A stretch of DNA of 64,000 nt, taken from positions 496,001 to 560,000 of the forward strand of contig NZ_CP045737.1 in assembly GCF_009649075.1 (NCBI RefSeq), written 5' to 3'. How positions within the stretch are numbered: position 1 is the stretch's first letter; each line of letters starts with the position of its first letter. A program made the position numbers and the translations under genes. The notes below the pieces were generated by a model. It was not told the origin of the DNA, did not search any database, and saw nothing but the letters and a program-made list of their open reading frames with translations. The stretch comes from Aeromicrobium yanjiei (GTDB taxonomy: Bacteria > Actinomycetota > Actinomycetes > Propionibacteriales > Nocardioidaceae). Below are positions 54,657 through 62,463 of the stretch, piece by piece.

Positions 54657-55619
54657 TCAGTCCTGCGGCAGCGACGTCACCCGGACGCCGATCGCGGTGC
54701 CGTGGGCGATGCCGAGGGACACGAGGCGCTGCGCCAGCACGCCGGCGCCGAGCTGGTCGTCGAGCCCGATCGACAGCACGACGGTGCTGCCGTCGACCGA
54801 CACGTGGCGGCGCGGGAAGTCCAGCCCTGAGAGCGCCAGGTCGACGATGTCGTCCAGGGTCATGGTCGGATCGACCGGCAGGCCGCGGACCGGCTGGTCG
54901 CCGATGACGGCCGCGACCGCTGCCTCCCGGGCCCCGAGACCGAACATGTCGCTCGCCTCGTCGCGGATGAGCGCCCGGGCGCCCGAGCCGTCGTCCTGCA
55001 GGAGCCAGGCCGGGTCGGCGCCGCGCACGACGACCACCGGTCGGGCGCCGAACTTGCCCGAGGCCAGCTCCGCCCCGCCCGCGAGCTGATCGGCGATCGC
55101 CGGTGCGGTGACCGCGAGCGGGTTGCCGTACGGATCGGTGCGTCCCTCGAAGGAGTCGACCGGCAGGAGACCTGCGCAGCCGATCGCGATGTCGGTCTGT
55201 CCCGTCCGCCAGGCGCGTCCCGCGGTGTCGCTGATGACCACTGCGACGGACAGCCCGGTGAGCTCCTCGAGGCGGCGGCGGATCGCTGATGCTGCGCCGT
55301 CGGGGTCGGGCGGCAGCGGGATGAGCGTGCCCGGTGCGGTGTTGCTGTTGTCGATCCCAGCGGCGGCCATCGTGATGCCGTGGTGGGTCCGCACGATGCT
55401 CGTGGGGCCCCGCCGGGCGACGACCCGATCGGTCTCGGCCGCGAGCAGCTCGTCCTTGGGACGCGTCGTCGCGAGGCCTGCGGACTTGCTGACGATCTTG
55501 CTCGTGACCACCACGACGTCGCCGGGCGAGAGCTCGCAGCGCTCGGCGATCAGCGCGGCGATGTCGTCGCCGGGGGAGACCTCGCCGATGCCCTCGACCG
55601 GCTCGAAGACGAGGGTCAT
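54657..55619 (-). CDS. cofE: Coenzyme F420-0:L-glutamate ligase (CofE/FbiB N-domain) with short C-terminal extension
   Basis: 320 residues. The CofE domain (about 1-245) shows GDDIAALIAERCELSPGDVVVVTSKIVSKSAG, GIDNSNTAPGTLIPLP, VISDTAGRAWRTGQTDIAIGCAG and GKFGARPVVVVRG. It adds glutamates to F420-0. Mycobacterial FbiB (about 448 residues) continues into a nitroreductase-like FMN domain of about 200 residues; here only about 75 residues follow (MTLDDIVDLALSGLDFPRRHVSV), so that domain is absent. ATGA overlap with cofD. Confidence 0.9.
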   Translation of the reverse strand: MTLVFEPVEGIGEVSPGDDIAALIAERCELSPGDVVVVTSKIVSKSAGLATTRPKDELLAAETDRVVARRGPTSIVRTHHGITMAAAGIDNSNTAPGTLIPLPPDPDGAASAIRRRLEELTGLSVAVVISDTAGRAWRTGQTDIAIGCAGLLPVDSFEGRTDPYGNPLAVTAPAIADQLAGGAELASGKFGARPVVVVRGADPAWLLQDDGSGARALIRDEASDMFGLGAREAAVAAVIGDQPVRGLPVDPTMTLDDIVDLALSGLDFPRRHVSVDGSTVVLSIGLDDQLGAGVLAQRLVSLGIAHGTAIGVRVTSLPQD

Positions 55620-56593
55620 CGGCGGGCTCCGATCGAGTGGGCGAGCTGGACGGTGTCCTCGGCGAGCCGGTCGGTGGTGCCGGCGTCGGTCATCCAGAGC
55701 GGGACCGCGCGGGCGGCGAGACCGAGGGCCTCGAGGGCGGGGAGCTGGTCGGCGTCCGTGGTGTCCACGAGCCAGCCGTCGAGGAGCCCGCCGGAGCTCC
55801 GAGCCCCGTGGTGCGCCGCGACGCCGGTCGCGCTCAGCTCGATGCCGAGGCCGGTCAGCAGCTGGTCGGCCATGCCGCGCACGGCGCCGCCGCCGATGAG
55901 CGGGGACACCCCCACGACGGGTGCGGGCGTCGCGGCGATGGCCTCCCGGATGCCGGGAACGGCGGCGATCGGGCCGATCGACACGATGGGGTTGGACGGC
56001 GGGAGCAGCACCAGGTCGGCCCCGCGGATCGCCTCGACGACGCCGGGCGCGGGTCGGGCGTCCTGGACGCCCTGCACCACGACCTCCTCGACGGGCACCT
56101 GGGCGCGGAGCCTGATCCAGTACTCCTGGAAGTGGATGATCTCGCGCCGCCCGTCCCGGTCGATGCCGATGTGCGTCTCCACCCGGTCGTCGGTCATCGG
56201 CAGCAGCCGGACCCCGGGCTGCCAGCGCTCGCACAGCTCGGCCGTGACCTCGCTGAGGGTGCGCCCTTCCTGCAGCCTCATGGTGCGCACGAGGTGCGTC
56301 GCGATGTCGCGGTCACCCAGGCCGAACCAGGCCTGCTCGATCCCGTACGTCGCGAGCTCGTCCTTGGCGTTCCAGCTCTCGTCGGTGCGGCCCCATCCGC
56401 GCTCGCGGTCGATGCCGTCGCCGAGCGTGTACATGACGGTGTCGAGGTCCGGGCTGATGTGCAGCCCGAACAGGGAGATGTCGTCGGCCGTGTTGGCGAT
56501 GACCGTCACCTCGTCGTCCGGGCCCTTGGTCCGCAACAGTCCCTCGATGAACCGAGAGCCACCGACTCCGCCTGACAGCACCGTGATCTGCAC
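55616..56593 (-). CDS. cofD: 2-phospho-L-lactate-type transferase CofD/FbiA
   Basis: Joins the Fo riboflavin-like core to the phospho-lactate or phosphoenolpyruvate moiety in F420 synthesis. 325 residues beginning ITVLSGGVGGSRFIEGL, then VIANTADDISLFGLHISPDLDTVMYTL, RDIATHLVRT and LLPPSNPIVSIGPI, all CofD signatures. GTG start. Fo synthase and the guanylyltransferase are not in the window. It forms an operon with cofE. Confidence 0.94.
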   Translation of the reverse strand: MQITVLSGGVGGSRFIEGLLRTKGPDDEVTVIANTADDISLFGLHISPDLDTVMYTLGDGIDRERGWGRTDESWNAKDELATYGIEQAWFGLGDRDIATHLVRTMRLQEGRTLSEVTAELCERWQPGVRLLPMTDDRVETHIGIDRDGRREIIHFQEYWIRLRAQVPVEEVVVQGVQDARPAPGVVEAIRGADLVLLPPSNPIVSIGPIAAVPGIREAIAATPAPVVGVSPLIGGGAVRGMADQLLTGLGIELSATGVAAHHGARSSGGLLDGWLVDTTDADQLPALEALGLAARAVPLWMTDAGTTDRLAEDTVQLAHSIGARR

Positions 56594-56729
56594 ACCTCAT
56601 TGTCCCCCACCCGGTGGCGCGGATCGTCCCGGGCGGCTCGCCCCTACACCACGACTCGGGCGCTGAGCGGCGCGTCCGCCATCCGGGAGCCCCCGGCACG
56701 GTTTCGCGCCCCGGCCTAACGTCGAGACC

Positions 56730-57227
56730 ATGAGGCAAGAACCACGCATCGACGCCGAGGTGCTGCAGAAGTCGTTCCGGTCCGCGATGGGCAATGTCGC
56801 TGCTGCCGTGTCGGTCGTGACCACGTTCCACGACGGCGGCCCGCACGGCACGACCGTGAGCGCGTTCTCGTCGTTGTCGATGGATCCGCCGATGCTGCTG
56901 GTCTCGCTCGACAACAGGTCGAACCTCCTCGCCAAGCTCGAGGTGGGATCGCGCATCGGCGTCAACGTCCTGGCGGCGCATCAGGAGCGGGTGGCCCTGC
57001 GGTTCGCCGGCAAGGGCGACGACAAGTTCCTCGACGTGCCCTGGCAGCTCGAGGACGGGGCGCCCGCTCTGCGCGAGCGGCACGCCTGGGTCGCGCTGAC
57101 GGTGGAACGCCTCGTGGTCGCCGGCGACCACACCCTCGTCCTCGGCGACGTCGAGGCAGCCGACTCGACCGATGCGGCCCCGCTGACGTACTGGCAGCGC
57201 ACCTTCGGCACCCACACCCCGCGCTGA
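56730..57227 (+). CDS. Flavin reductase-like FMN-binding protein
   Basis: 165 residues of the HpaC/flavin reductase family: FRSAMGNVAAAVSVVTTFHDGGPHGTTVSAFSSLSMDPPMLLVSLDNRSN and a late HTLVLGDVEA with the conserved His. It reduces FMN or FAD with NAD(P)H, or binds flavin or F420 in related families. It may feed reduced FMN to the SsuD-type monooxygenase encoded just downstream on the other strand, the classic SsuE role; this is inferred from proximity. TAACGT at 56717-56722 lies seven bases before the ATG. Confidence 0.87.
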   Translation: MRQEPRIDAEVLQKSFRSAMGNVAAAVSVVTTFHDGGPHGTTVSAFSSLSMDPPMLLVSLDNRSNLLAKLEVGSRIGVNVLAAHQERVALRFAGKGDDKFLDVPWQLEDGAPALRERHAWVALTVERLVVAGDHTLVLGDVEAADSTDAAPLTYWQRTFGTHTPR

Positions 57228-57236
57228 CCCCACCCA

Positions 57237-57293
57237 GATTTGCGGACTCCTGCACGCTTTGTCGGGCAAAAAGCGTGCAGGAGTCCGCAAATC
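57237..57293. repeat. Long palindrome, copy 1 (3' side of the ssu cluster)
   Basis: Perfect 24-base arms (57237-57260 and 57270-57293), starting GATTTGCGGACTCCTGCACG, with a nine-base loop GTCGGGCAA. The flanks CCACCCA and GGGGCGGGG are also shared with copy 2 at 61083-61139. It sits between the convergent flavin reductase and ssuD genes and is likely to terminate both. Confidence 0.9.
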
Positions 57294-57304
57294 GGGGCGG
57301 GGGG

Positions 57305-58438
57305 TCAGGCGAGGAGGCCGCGGTGGCGCAGGATCGGCTTGACGCCCTCGGCGAACCAGTACGCCTCCTCGACGTGCGGATAGCCCGACAGGATGAACTC
57401 GTCGATGCCGAGCGCCGCGTACTCCTCGACCAGGTCGGCGACCTCGGTGTGACTGCCGACGAGAGCAGTGCCCGCTCCGCCCCGGACGAGACCGACGCCC
57501 GCCCAGAGGCCGGGGTGGATCTCGAGGTCGTGTGCGTCCGTCACGTCCCGGCGGCTCTCGTGCAGAGCGCGCATGCGCTGCTGGCCGACCGACTCGGACG
57601 CCGCGAGAGCGGCCTGCGCCTGAGCGACGTCCGCGGGGTCGAGATCGTCCAGCAAGGACTGGGCCTGCGCCCACGCGGCCTCCGTGGTGTCGCGGGTCAG
57701 GACGTGCAGACGGATGCCGAAGCGCACCTCGCGTCCCTCCTGCTTGGCGAGGCCGCGGATCCAGTCGAGCTTCTCGGCGACCTGCGCGGGCGGCTCTCCC
57801 CACGTGAGGTAGACGTCCGCGTGGCGTGCGGCCACGGGTCCCGCGGGCGCCGAGGAGCCGCCGAAGTAGATCCGCGGCAGCGGGTCGGGCGCCTCACGCG
57901 TCCGTGCGTCGGTGACGTCGTAGTGCTCACCGTGGAAGTCGAAGCCGCCTCGCCACGCGCCGCGCACGACGCTGAGGAACTCATCAGTCCGGGCATACCG
58001 CTCGGCAGGGCTCGAGTGGTCGCCGAAGCGGGCCTGCTCGGTCGGCTCCCCGCCCGTGACGACGTTGAGCAGGAGCCGCCCGCGCGACATCCGCTGGAAG
58101 GTCGCGGCCATCTGCGCCGCCAGGGTCGGGCTGATGACGCCGGGTCGGAACGCGACGAGGAACTTGAGCCGCTCGGTCTCGCGGACGAGGGCGGCGGTCG
58201 TCAGCCAGGCGTCCTCGCACCACGTGCCGGTGGGCGTCAGGACGCCGTCGTAGTCGAGGTGCTCGGCGGTCCTGGCGACCTGCGCGAGGTAGTCGATGTC
58301 GGGCTCGCGGAACTGTCCCGCGGTGCCGGGGGCGCCGGTCGGCAGCCCGACCCCCTTGGGGACGCTGTGCCCGCCGCCGACGAGCGTACGCCCGTCGCCG
58401 GTGGTGGGCAGGAACCAGTGGATCTTCAGGCTGCTCAT
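57305..58438 (-). CDS. ssuD: FMNH2-dependent alkanesulfonate monooxygenase
   Basis: 377 residues of the bacterial luciferase-like family. N-terminus IHWFLPTTGDGRTLVGG, then YDGVLTPTGTWCEDAWLT, FLVAFRPGVISPTLAAQMAATFQRMSRGRLLLNVVTGG and EHYDVTDARTREAPDPLPRIYFGGSSAPA, all close to SsuD. It splits alkanesulfonates to aldehyde and sulfite, giving a sulfur source. It is the last gene of a leftward ssuCBAD operon and overlaps ssuA by four bases. Confidence 0.92.
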   Translation of the reverse strand: MSSLKIHWFLPTTGDGRTLVGGGHSVPKGVGLPTGAPGTAGQFREPDIDYLAQVARTAEHLDYDGVLTPTGTWCEDAWLTTAALVRETERLKFLVAFRPGVISPTLAAQMAATFQRMSRGRLLLNVVTGGEPTEQARFGDHSSPAERYARTDEFLSVVRGAWRGGFDFHGEHYDVTDARTREAPDPLPRIYFGGSSAPAGPVAARHADVYLTWGEPPAQVAEKLDWIRGLAKQEGREVRFGIRLHVLTRDTTEAAWAQAQSLLDDLDPADVAQAQAALAASESVGQQRMRALHESRRDVTDAHDLEIHPGLWAGVGLVRGGAGTALVGSHTEVADLVEEYAALGIDEFILSGYPHVEEAYWFAEGVKPILRHRGLLA

Positions 58439-59448
58439 CGGGTCTCCTCCTGCGCTGCTGCCAGCGACGAACGGTCGAACGTGGATACGAAGTACGGGGT
58501 CAGGTCGACGCTCGCGCCGAGCTGCTTCTCGGCTGCGAACGCGTCCCACATCTGCTGCTCGGACTCGACGGCCGACGGCACCGGGATGGGCTTGAAGTTG
58601 CGACGCTCGATCGCCCGGGCGGTCACGGCGGGATCGAGGCCGGTGTCCTTCGCCCAGGTCTGCGCCCACTCGTCCTTGTGGTCGTTGGTCCAGACCTGTG
58701 CACGTGACAGCCGGGCGAGGTAGTCCTCGATCGCGGCCCGGGTGGCCTTGTCGCCCAGCGCCTTGTCCGATGCGAGCTGGAACACCAGGCCGTTGACGAG
58801 GTCCTCGCCGGTCGACAGCACCCGCGCGCCGACGAGCTCCTCGGCCTGGGAGGTGAACGGGTCCCAGATGGCCCAGGCGTCCACGTGGTTGCCGCGGAAC
58901 GCCGAGAGCGCCTCGGTCGGCTGCAGGTAGACCGGCTCGATGTCGCTGAAGGACAGGCCGGCGTCCTTGAGCTGGGCGAGCAGGTTGTAGTTGGCCGAGC
59001 TGCCCTTGGCGACGGCCACCTTCTTGCCCTTGAGCGCCGCGACGGACGTCAGCGGGGAGTCCTTGGGCACGACGATCGCATCCCCTTCGGCGCTCTGCTC
59101 CGCGGCGTGGACGACCTTCACCTTCTTGCCCTCGTTGATCGCGAACAGCGGCGGGGTGTTGCCGACGCCGCCGATGTCGACCGAGCCGCCGCCGACGGCG
59201 TCGAGCAGGGGCGGACCGGAGGTGAACGGCTTCCACGCGATGTCGTACGGGACGTCGTCGAGCTCGCCGGCGGCCTTCAGCAGCGACTCCGAGCCGCCCT
59301 TCTGGTCACCGACCACGAGCGAGACCTTCGACAGGTCGACGCTGCCGTCGTCCTTGACCGCATCGGCGTTCGAGGGCCCGCCGCACGCCGCGAGCGCGGC
59401 GACGAGGCCGAGCGCGGCAAGCACGGGGGCGGGGCGGGTGATCTTCAT
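58435..59448 (-). CDS. ssuA: Sulfonate ABC transporter substrate-binding lipoprotein
   Basis: 337 residues: signal peptide with lipobox LAAC (Cys about residue 22), then an SsuA/NMT1-type binding fold with VVGDQKGGSESLLKAAGEL, FTSGPPLLDAVGGGSVDIGGVGNTPPLFA and NHVDAWAIWDPFTSQAE. The order and the SsuD partner argue for aliphatic sulfonates rather than taurine or thiamine precursors. ATGA overlaps at both ends link it with ssuB and ssuD. Confidence 0.91.
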   Translation of the reverse strand: MKITRPAPVLAALGLVAALAACGGPSNADAVKDDGSVDLSKVSLVVGDQKGGSESLLKAAGELDDVPYDIAWKPFTSGPPLLDAVGGGSVDIGGVGNTPPLFAINEGKKVKVVHAAEQSAEGDAIVVPKDSPLTSVAALKGKKVAVAKGSSANYNLLAQLKDAGLSFSDIEPVYLQPTEALSAFRGNHVDAWAIWDPFTSQAEELVGARVLSTGEDLVNGLVFQLASDKALGDKATRAAIEDYLARLSRAQVWTNDHKDEWAQTWAKDTGLDPAVTARAIERRNFKPIPVPSAVESEQQMWDAFAAEKQLGASVDLTPYFVSTFDRSSLAAAQEETR

Positions 59449-60206
59449 GCGGTCTCCTGGTGGGCGGTGGTGGACTGGGGCTCGACGACGCCGAGGTGCG
59501 CGAGCAGCTCGACCCGGCGCCGGGCGATGTCTGCGTCGTGCAGGGCACGGGGGCGCGGGGCAGGAACGGGGGACTCGTGGACGATGCGTCCCTCGGCCAG
59601 GACGATGACGCGGTCCGCGAGTCGCAGCGCCTCGTCGACGTCGTGGGTCACGAGCAGCACCGAGGGGCGGTGCTCGCGCCAGACCCGCAGGACGAGCTCG
59701 TGCATCTCGATGCGGGTCAGGGCGTCGAGCGCGCTGAACGGCTCGTCGAGCAGCAGCAGCTCAGGATCGTTCGCGAGGGCCCGCGCGAGCGAGGCGCGCT
59801 GGGCTTGCCCGCCGGACAGGGTGACCGGCCATGCGTCGGTCTTGTCAGTCAGGCCGACCTCGGCGAGCACCTCGGCCGCACGACGGCGCCGTTCGGCCCG
59901 TCCGCGGCCCCGCAGTCCCAGGCCCACGTTGTCGGCCACCCGGCGCCACGGCAGGAGCCGTGGCTCCTGGAACGCGACCGAGGCGGCACCGTCGATCTCG
60001 GCCGTGCCTGACTGGGGCTCGTCGAGCCCGGCCAGGATCCGCAGCAAGGTCGACTTGCCCGAGCCGCTGCGGCCGAGGAGCGCGACGAGCTCGCCGGGCG
60101 CGATGTCGAGGTCGAGGTCGTCGAGGACGACGTGCGTGCCGAACGTGCGCCGCAGTCCGCGGATGCGGACGGCCGGCGGGGTGGACGTGATCAGCCGATG
60201 CGCCAT
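59445..60206 (-). CDS. ssuB: Sulfonate ABC transporter ATP-binding protein
   Basis: 253 residues: Walker A GRSGSGKST, Q-loop in VAFQEPRLLPWRRV, signature LSGGQAQRASLARAL, Walker B LLLLDEPFSALD and the switch His in LLVTHDVDEAL. The EPRLLPW stretch is typical of the SsuB/TauB/NrtD group. Its start lies inside the end of ssuC (16-base overlap). Confidence 0.92.
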   Translation of the reverse strand: MAHRLITSTPPAVRIRGLRRTFGTHVVLDDLDLDIAPGELVALLGRSGSGKSTLLRILAGLDEPQSGTAEIDGAASVAFQEPRLLPWRRVADNVGLGLRGRGRAERRRRAAEVLAEVGLTDKTDAWPVTLSGGQAQRASLARALANDPELLLLDEPFSALDALTRIEMHELVLRVWREHRPSVLLVTHDVDEALRLADRVIVLAEGRIVHESPVPAPRPRALHDADIARRRVELLAHLGVVEPQSTTAHQETA

Positions 60207-60976
60207 GCGAGGGCCTTCCTTTCGATGAGGCGGACCAAGGAGTCGGTGAGGAGTCCCAGCACGCTGTAGACGAGCAGGCCGCCGACGACCTCGTCCGTAC
60301 GGCTGAACGACGCCGCGTCGGACACGAGGTAGCCGATGCCGGCCGTGGTGTTGATCTGCTCCGCGACGATCAGGGTCAGCCACGCGACGCCGAGGCTCAG
60401 CCGCAGCCCGACCAGGGCGGACGGAAGGGCGCCCGGCAGGATCACGTGGCGGATCCGCTCGGACCAGGACAGGCCGAGCGCGCGTCCCGCCTCCACGAGC
60501 TTGGGATCCACGCCACGGATGCCCGCGAACGTGTTGACGTACAGCGGGAACGCGACGCCGAGCGCGATCAACGCGATCTTGGGGGTCTCGTCGATGCCGA
60601 ACCACAGGATGAACAGCGGCAGCAGCCCGAAGTGGGGCAGCGTGCGCAGCATCTGCATCGGTGGGTCGACGGCGTCCTCGCCGAGGCGGGTCAGTCCGGC
60701 GACCAGCGCGAGGGTCACGCCCACCGCGGCGCCGATCGTGAACCCGACCAGCACCCGCTGCACCGACGTGCCGATCGCGTCCTGGAGCGTGCCGGCCTGC
60801 CACAGGTCGACCAGGGCGCGCACGACGTCGCTGGGCGGGGAGAGCTTGTCAGCCGGCAGAACGCCCGTGGTCGAGGCGACCTGCCACAGGGCGAGCAGGG
60901 CGATCGGGCTGGCCGAGCGGCGCAGCCCCGAGGAGTGGCGCACACGCTTGGTCGGCGCCGGAGCGATCGTGGTCAT
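60191..60976 (-). CDS. ssuC: Sulfonate ABC transporter permease
   Basis: 261 residues with about six membrane helices and the EAA-like loop EAGRALGLSWSERIRHVILPGALPSALVGLRLSLGVAW, typical of SsuC/TauC permeases. First gene of the operon; its ATG at 60976 follows a leader with a CCTCTC/GAGAGG hairpin (61015-61033). Confidence 0.92.
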   Translation of the reverse strand: MTTIAPAPTKRVRHSSGLRRSASPIALLALWQVASTTGVLPADKLSPPSDVVRALVDLWQAGTLQDAIGTSVQRVLVGFTIGAAVGVTLALVAGLTRLGEDAVDPPMQMLRTLPHFGLLPLFILWFGIDETPKIALIALGVAFPLYVNTFAGIRGVDPKLVEAGRALGLSWSERIRHVILPGALPSALVGLRLSLGVAWLTLIVAEQINTTAGIGYLVSDAASFSRTDEVVGGLLVYSVLGLLTDSLVRLIERKALAWRIG

Positions 60977-61014
60977 GACCCCGAGACTCGCAACTTCCGG
61001 ACGTCCTGCGGGCG

Positions 61015-61033
61015 CCTCTCAGCCCGTGAGAGG
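61015..61033 (-). promoter_or_regulatory. Small hairpin in the ssu operon leader
   Basis: CCTCTC (61015-61020) and GAGAGG (61028-61033) form perfect arms around AGCCCGT, about 40 bases upstream of ssuC, followed by further GC-rich inverted sequence (GGGCC...GGCCC). It might be a regulatory fold; no known sulfur or S-adenosylmethionine riboswitch pattern was matched. Confidence 0.35.
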
Positions 61034-61082
61034 GCCCAGGGGCCAGGCCCGCCCCGTGGTATCTCGCGCGCGGACCCACCCA

Positions 61083-61139
61083 GATTTGCGGGCTCCTGCA
61101 CGCTTTGTCGGGCAAAAAGCGTGCAGGAGTCCGCAAATC
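61083..61139. repeat. Long palindrome, copy 2 (5' side of the ssu cluster)
   Basis: 24-base arms (61083-61106 and 61116-61139) with the same nine-base loop as copy 1. Copy 2 differs from copy 1 by one base in the left arm (GCGGGCTCC instead of GCGGACTCC), which leaves one mismatch in its stem. It is in the same orientation as copy 1 and sits between the end of the lactone oxidase gene and the ssu leader. Confidence 0.9.
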
Positions 61140-61152
61140 GGGGCGGGGTGGA

Positions 61153-62463
61153 TCAGCCGAGGACGCGGTCGAGATAGGCGTTGCTGAACGTACGTCCGGG
61201 GTCGAGCTGGTCGCGGATGTCCACGAAGTCGTCGAAGTGGGAGTACGTCTTCGCGAAGTACGACGCGTCGAGGGTGTGCATCTTGCCCCAGTGCGGACGG
61301 CCCTCGTGCGCGGTGAAGATGTCCTGCGCGGCGGCGAAGTACGCCGTGGGGTCGCTGCGCCAGTACTGGTGGACCGCGACGTAGCAGTTGTCACGCTCGT
61401 GGCCGGTCGACAGCCAGACGTCGTCCGCCGCGGTGAACCGCACCTCGATCGGGAACGAGATGTTCTCGTGGCCGGCGCCGAACCAGGCCGCGAGCTCACC
61501 GAGCACGTGGGGCAGGGCTTCGCGCGGCATCGCGAACTCGGACTCGCGGAAGCGCACCCGGCGGGAGGAGATGAACACGTTGTAGGAGTCGTCGACGTAC
61601 TCCCGGGCGCTCAGGGCGGACGCCGCGAGGGCGTTGACCCGGGGGACCAGGGCGCGTCGCCTCGCGACGACCCGGTTGATGCCCTCGAACGCGGTGTTGC
61701 TGAGGAGCTCGTCGTCGAGCCAGTGGCGAAGACGCCCGACGGGCCGGCGTCCGGTGCCGTCGGGCACGCGGTTGTTGCGCTTGACCGACGTCTTCTCGGT
61801 GTGCGGGAACCAGTAGAACTCGAAGTGGTCGTTGTCGGCGACGAGCTCGTCCACCTGGCCGAGCACCTCGGGCAGCGGCATCGGCTCCTCGCGGGCGTGC
61901 AGCAGGAAAGCCGGGACGCACTGCAACGTCACCTCGGTGACGATCCCGAGCGCGCCCAGCGTCACCCGACTGGCGCCGAACCACTCGTGCTGGTCGTCGA
62001 TCTCCTGGACGTCGCCCGCGGCGGTCACGAGCTGGACCGCGACGATCGCGGCCGAGATGCCGAACAGCCTGCCGCCCGTGCCGTGCGTGCCGGTCGACAC
62101 CGCCCCGGCCACCGACTGCGGGTCCACGTCACCGAGGTTCGGCAGGGCCAGCCCCCGCGCGTGCAGCTGGGGGTTGAGCTCGTGCAGCGAGATGCCGGCC
62201 TGCACCCGGACGCGTCCGGTCGCGGCGTCGGCGCCGAGGATCGCGTTCATGCGGTCGAGCCGCAGCAGGACGCCGTCCGTCGCCGCGATCGCGGTGAACG
62301 AGTGGCTCGCGCCGACCGCCTTTACCGGGAGCCCGGCGGCGACGGCCTCGCGAACGACCCGGACGACCTCGGCGGTCGATCCGGGATGCGCGATGCGCAC
62401 GGGGTGCGTCGTGACGTTGCGGCCCCAGTTCTGCCACGTTGGTGAGGTCGTCCGAGCCGTCAT
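61153..62463 (-). CDS. D-arabinono-1,4-lactone oxidase-type FAD-linked oxidoreductase
   Basis: 436 residues. N-terminal PCMH-type FAD domain with VKAVGASHSFTAIAATDGVLLRLDRMN, LPNLGDVDPQSVAGAVSTGTHGTGG and LGALGIVTEVTLQC; C-terminal ALO domain with FEFYWFPHTEKTSVKRNNR and HWGKMHTLDASYFAKTY, where the HWGK motif is diagnostic. Related enzymes oxidise aldonolactones, alditols or L-gulonolactone. The HSFT motif has no His/Cys at the usual covalent flavin position that I can define by eye. It overlaps the upstream PLP gene (ATGA). Confidence 0.88.
   Translation of the reverse strand: MTARTTSPTWQNWGRNVTTHPVRIAHPGSTAEVVRVVREAVAAGLPVKAVGASHSFTAIAATDGVLLRLDRMNAILGADAATGRVRVQAGISLHELNPQLHARGLALPNLGDVDPQSVAGAVSTGTHGTGGRLFGISAAIVAVQLVTAAGDVQEIDDQHEWFGASRVTLGALGIVTEVTLQCVPAFLLHAREEPMPLPEVLGQVDELVADNDHFEFYWFPHTEKTSVKRNNRVPDGTGRRPVGRLRHWLDDELLSNTAFEGINRVVARRRALVPRVNALAASALSAREYVDDSYNVFISSRRVRFRESEFAMPREALPHVLGELAAWFGAGHENISFPIEVRFTAADDVWLSTGHERDNCYVAVHQYWRSDPTAYFAAAQDIFTAHEGRPHWGKMHTLDASYFAKTYSHFDDFVDIRDQLDPGRTFSNAYLDRVLG

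Noticed and set aside
60977-61075. TPP or S-adenosylmethionine riboswitch before the ssu operon
   Set aside because: A GGGCTGAGAGG string resembles part of the TPP element, but the conserved AACCTGAT-type half is missing, and no SAM-type core is present.
57237-61139. Insertion sequence or composite transposon around the ssu genes
   Set aside because: No transposase and no target-site duplication seen; the repeats are simple palindromes in direct orientation.
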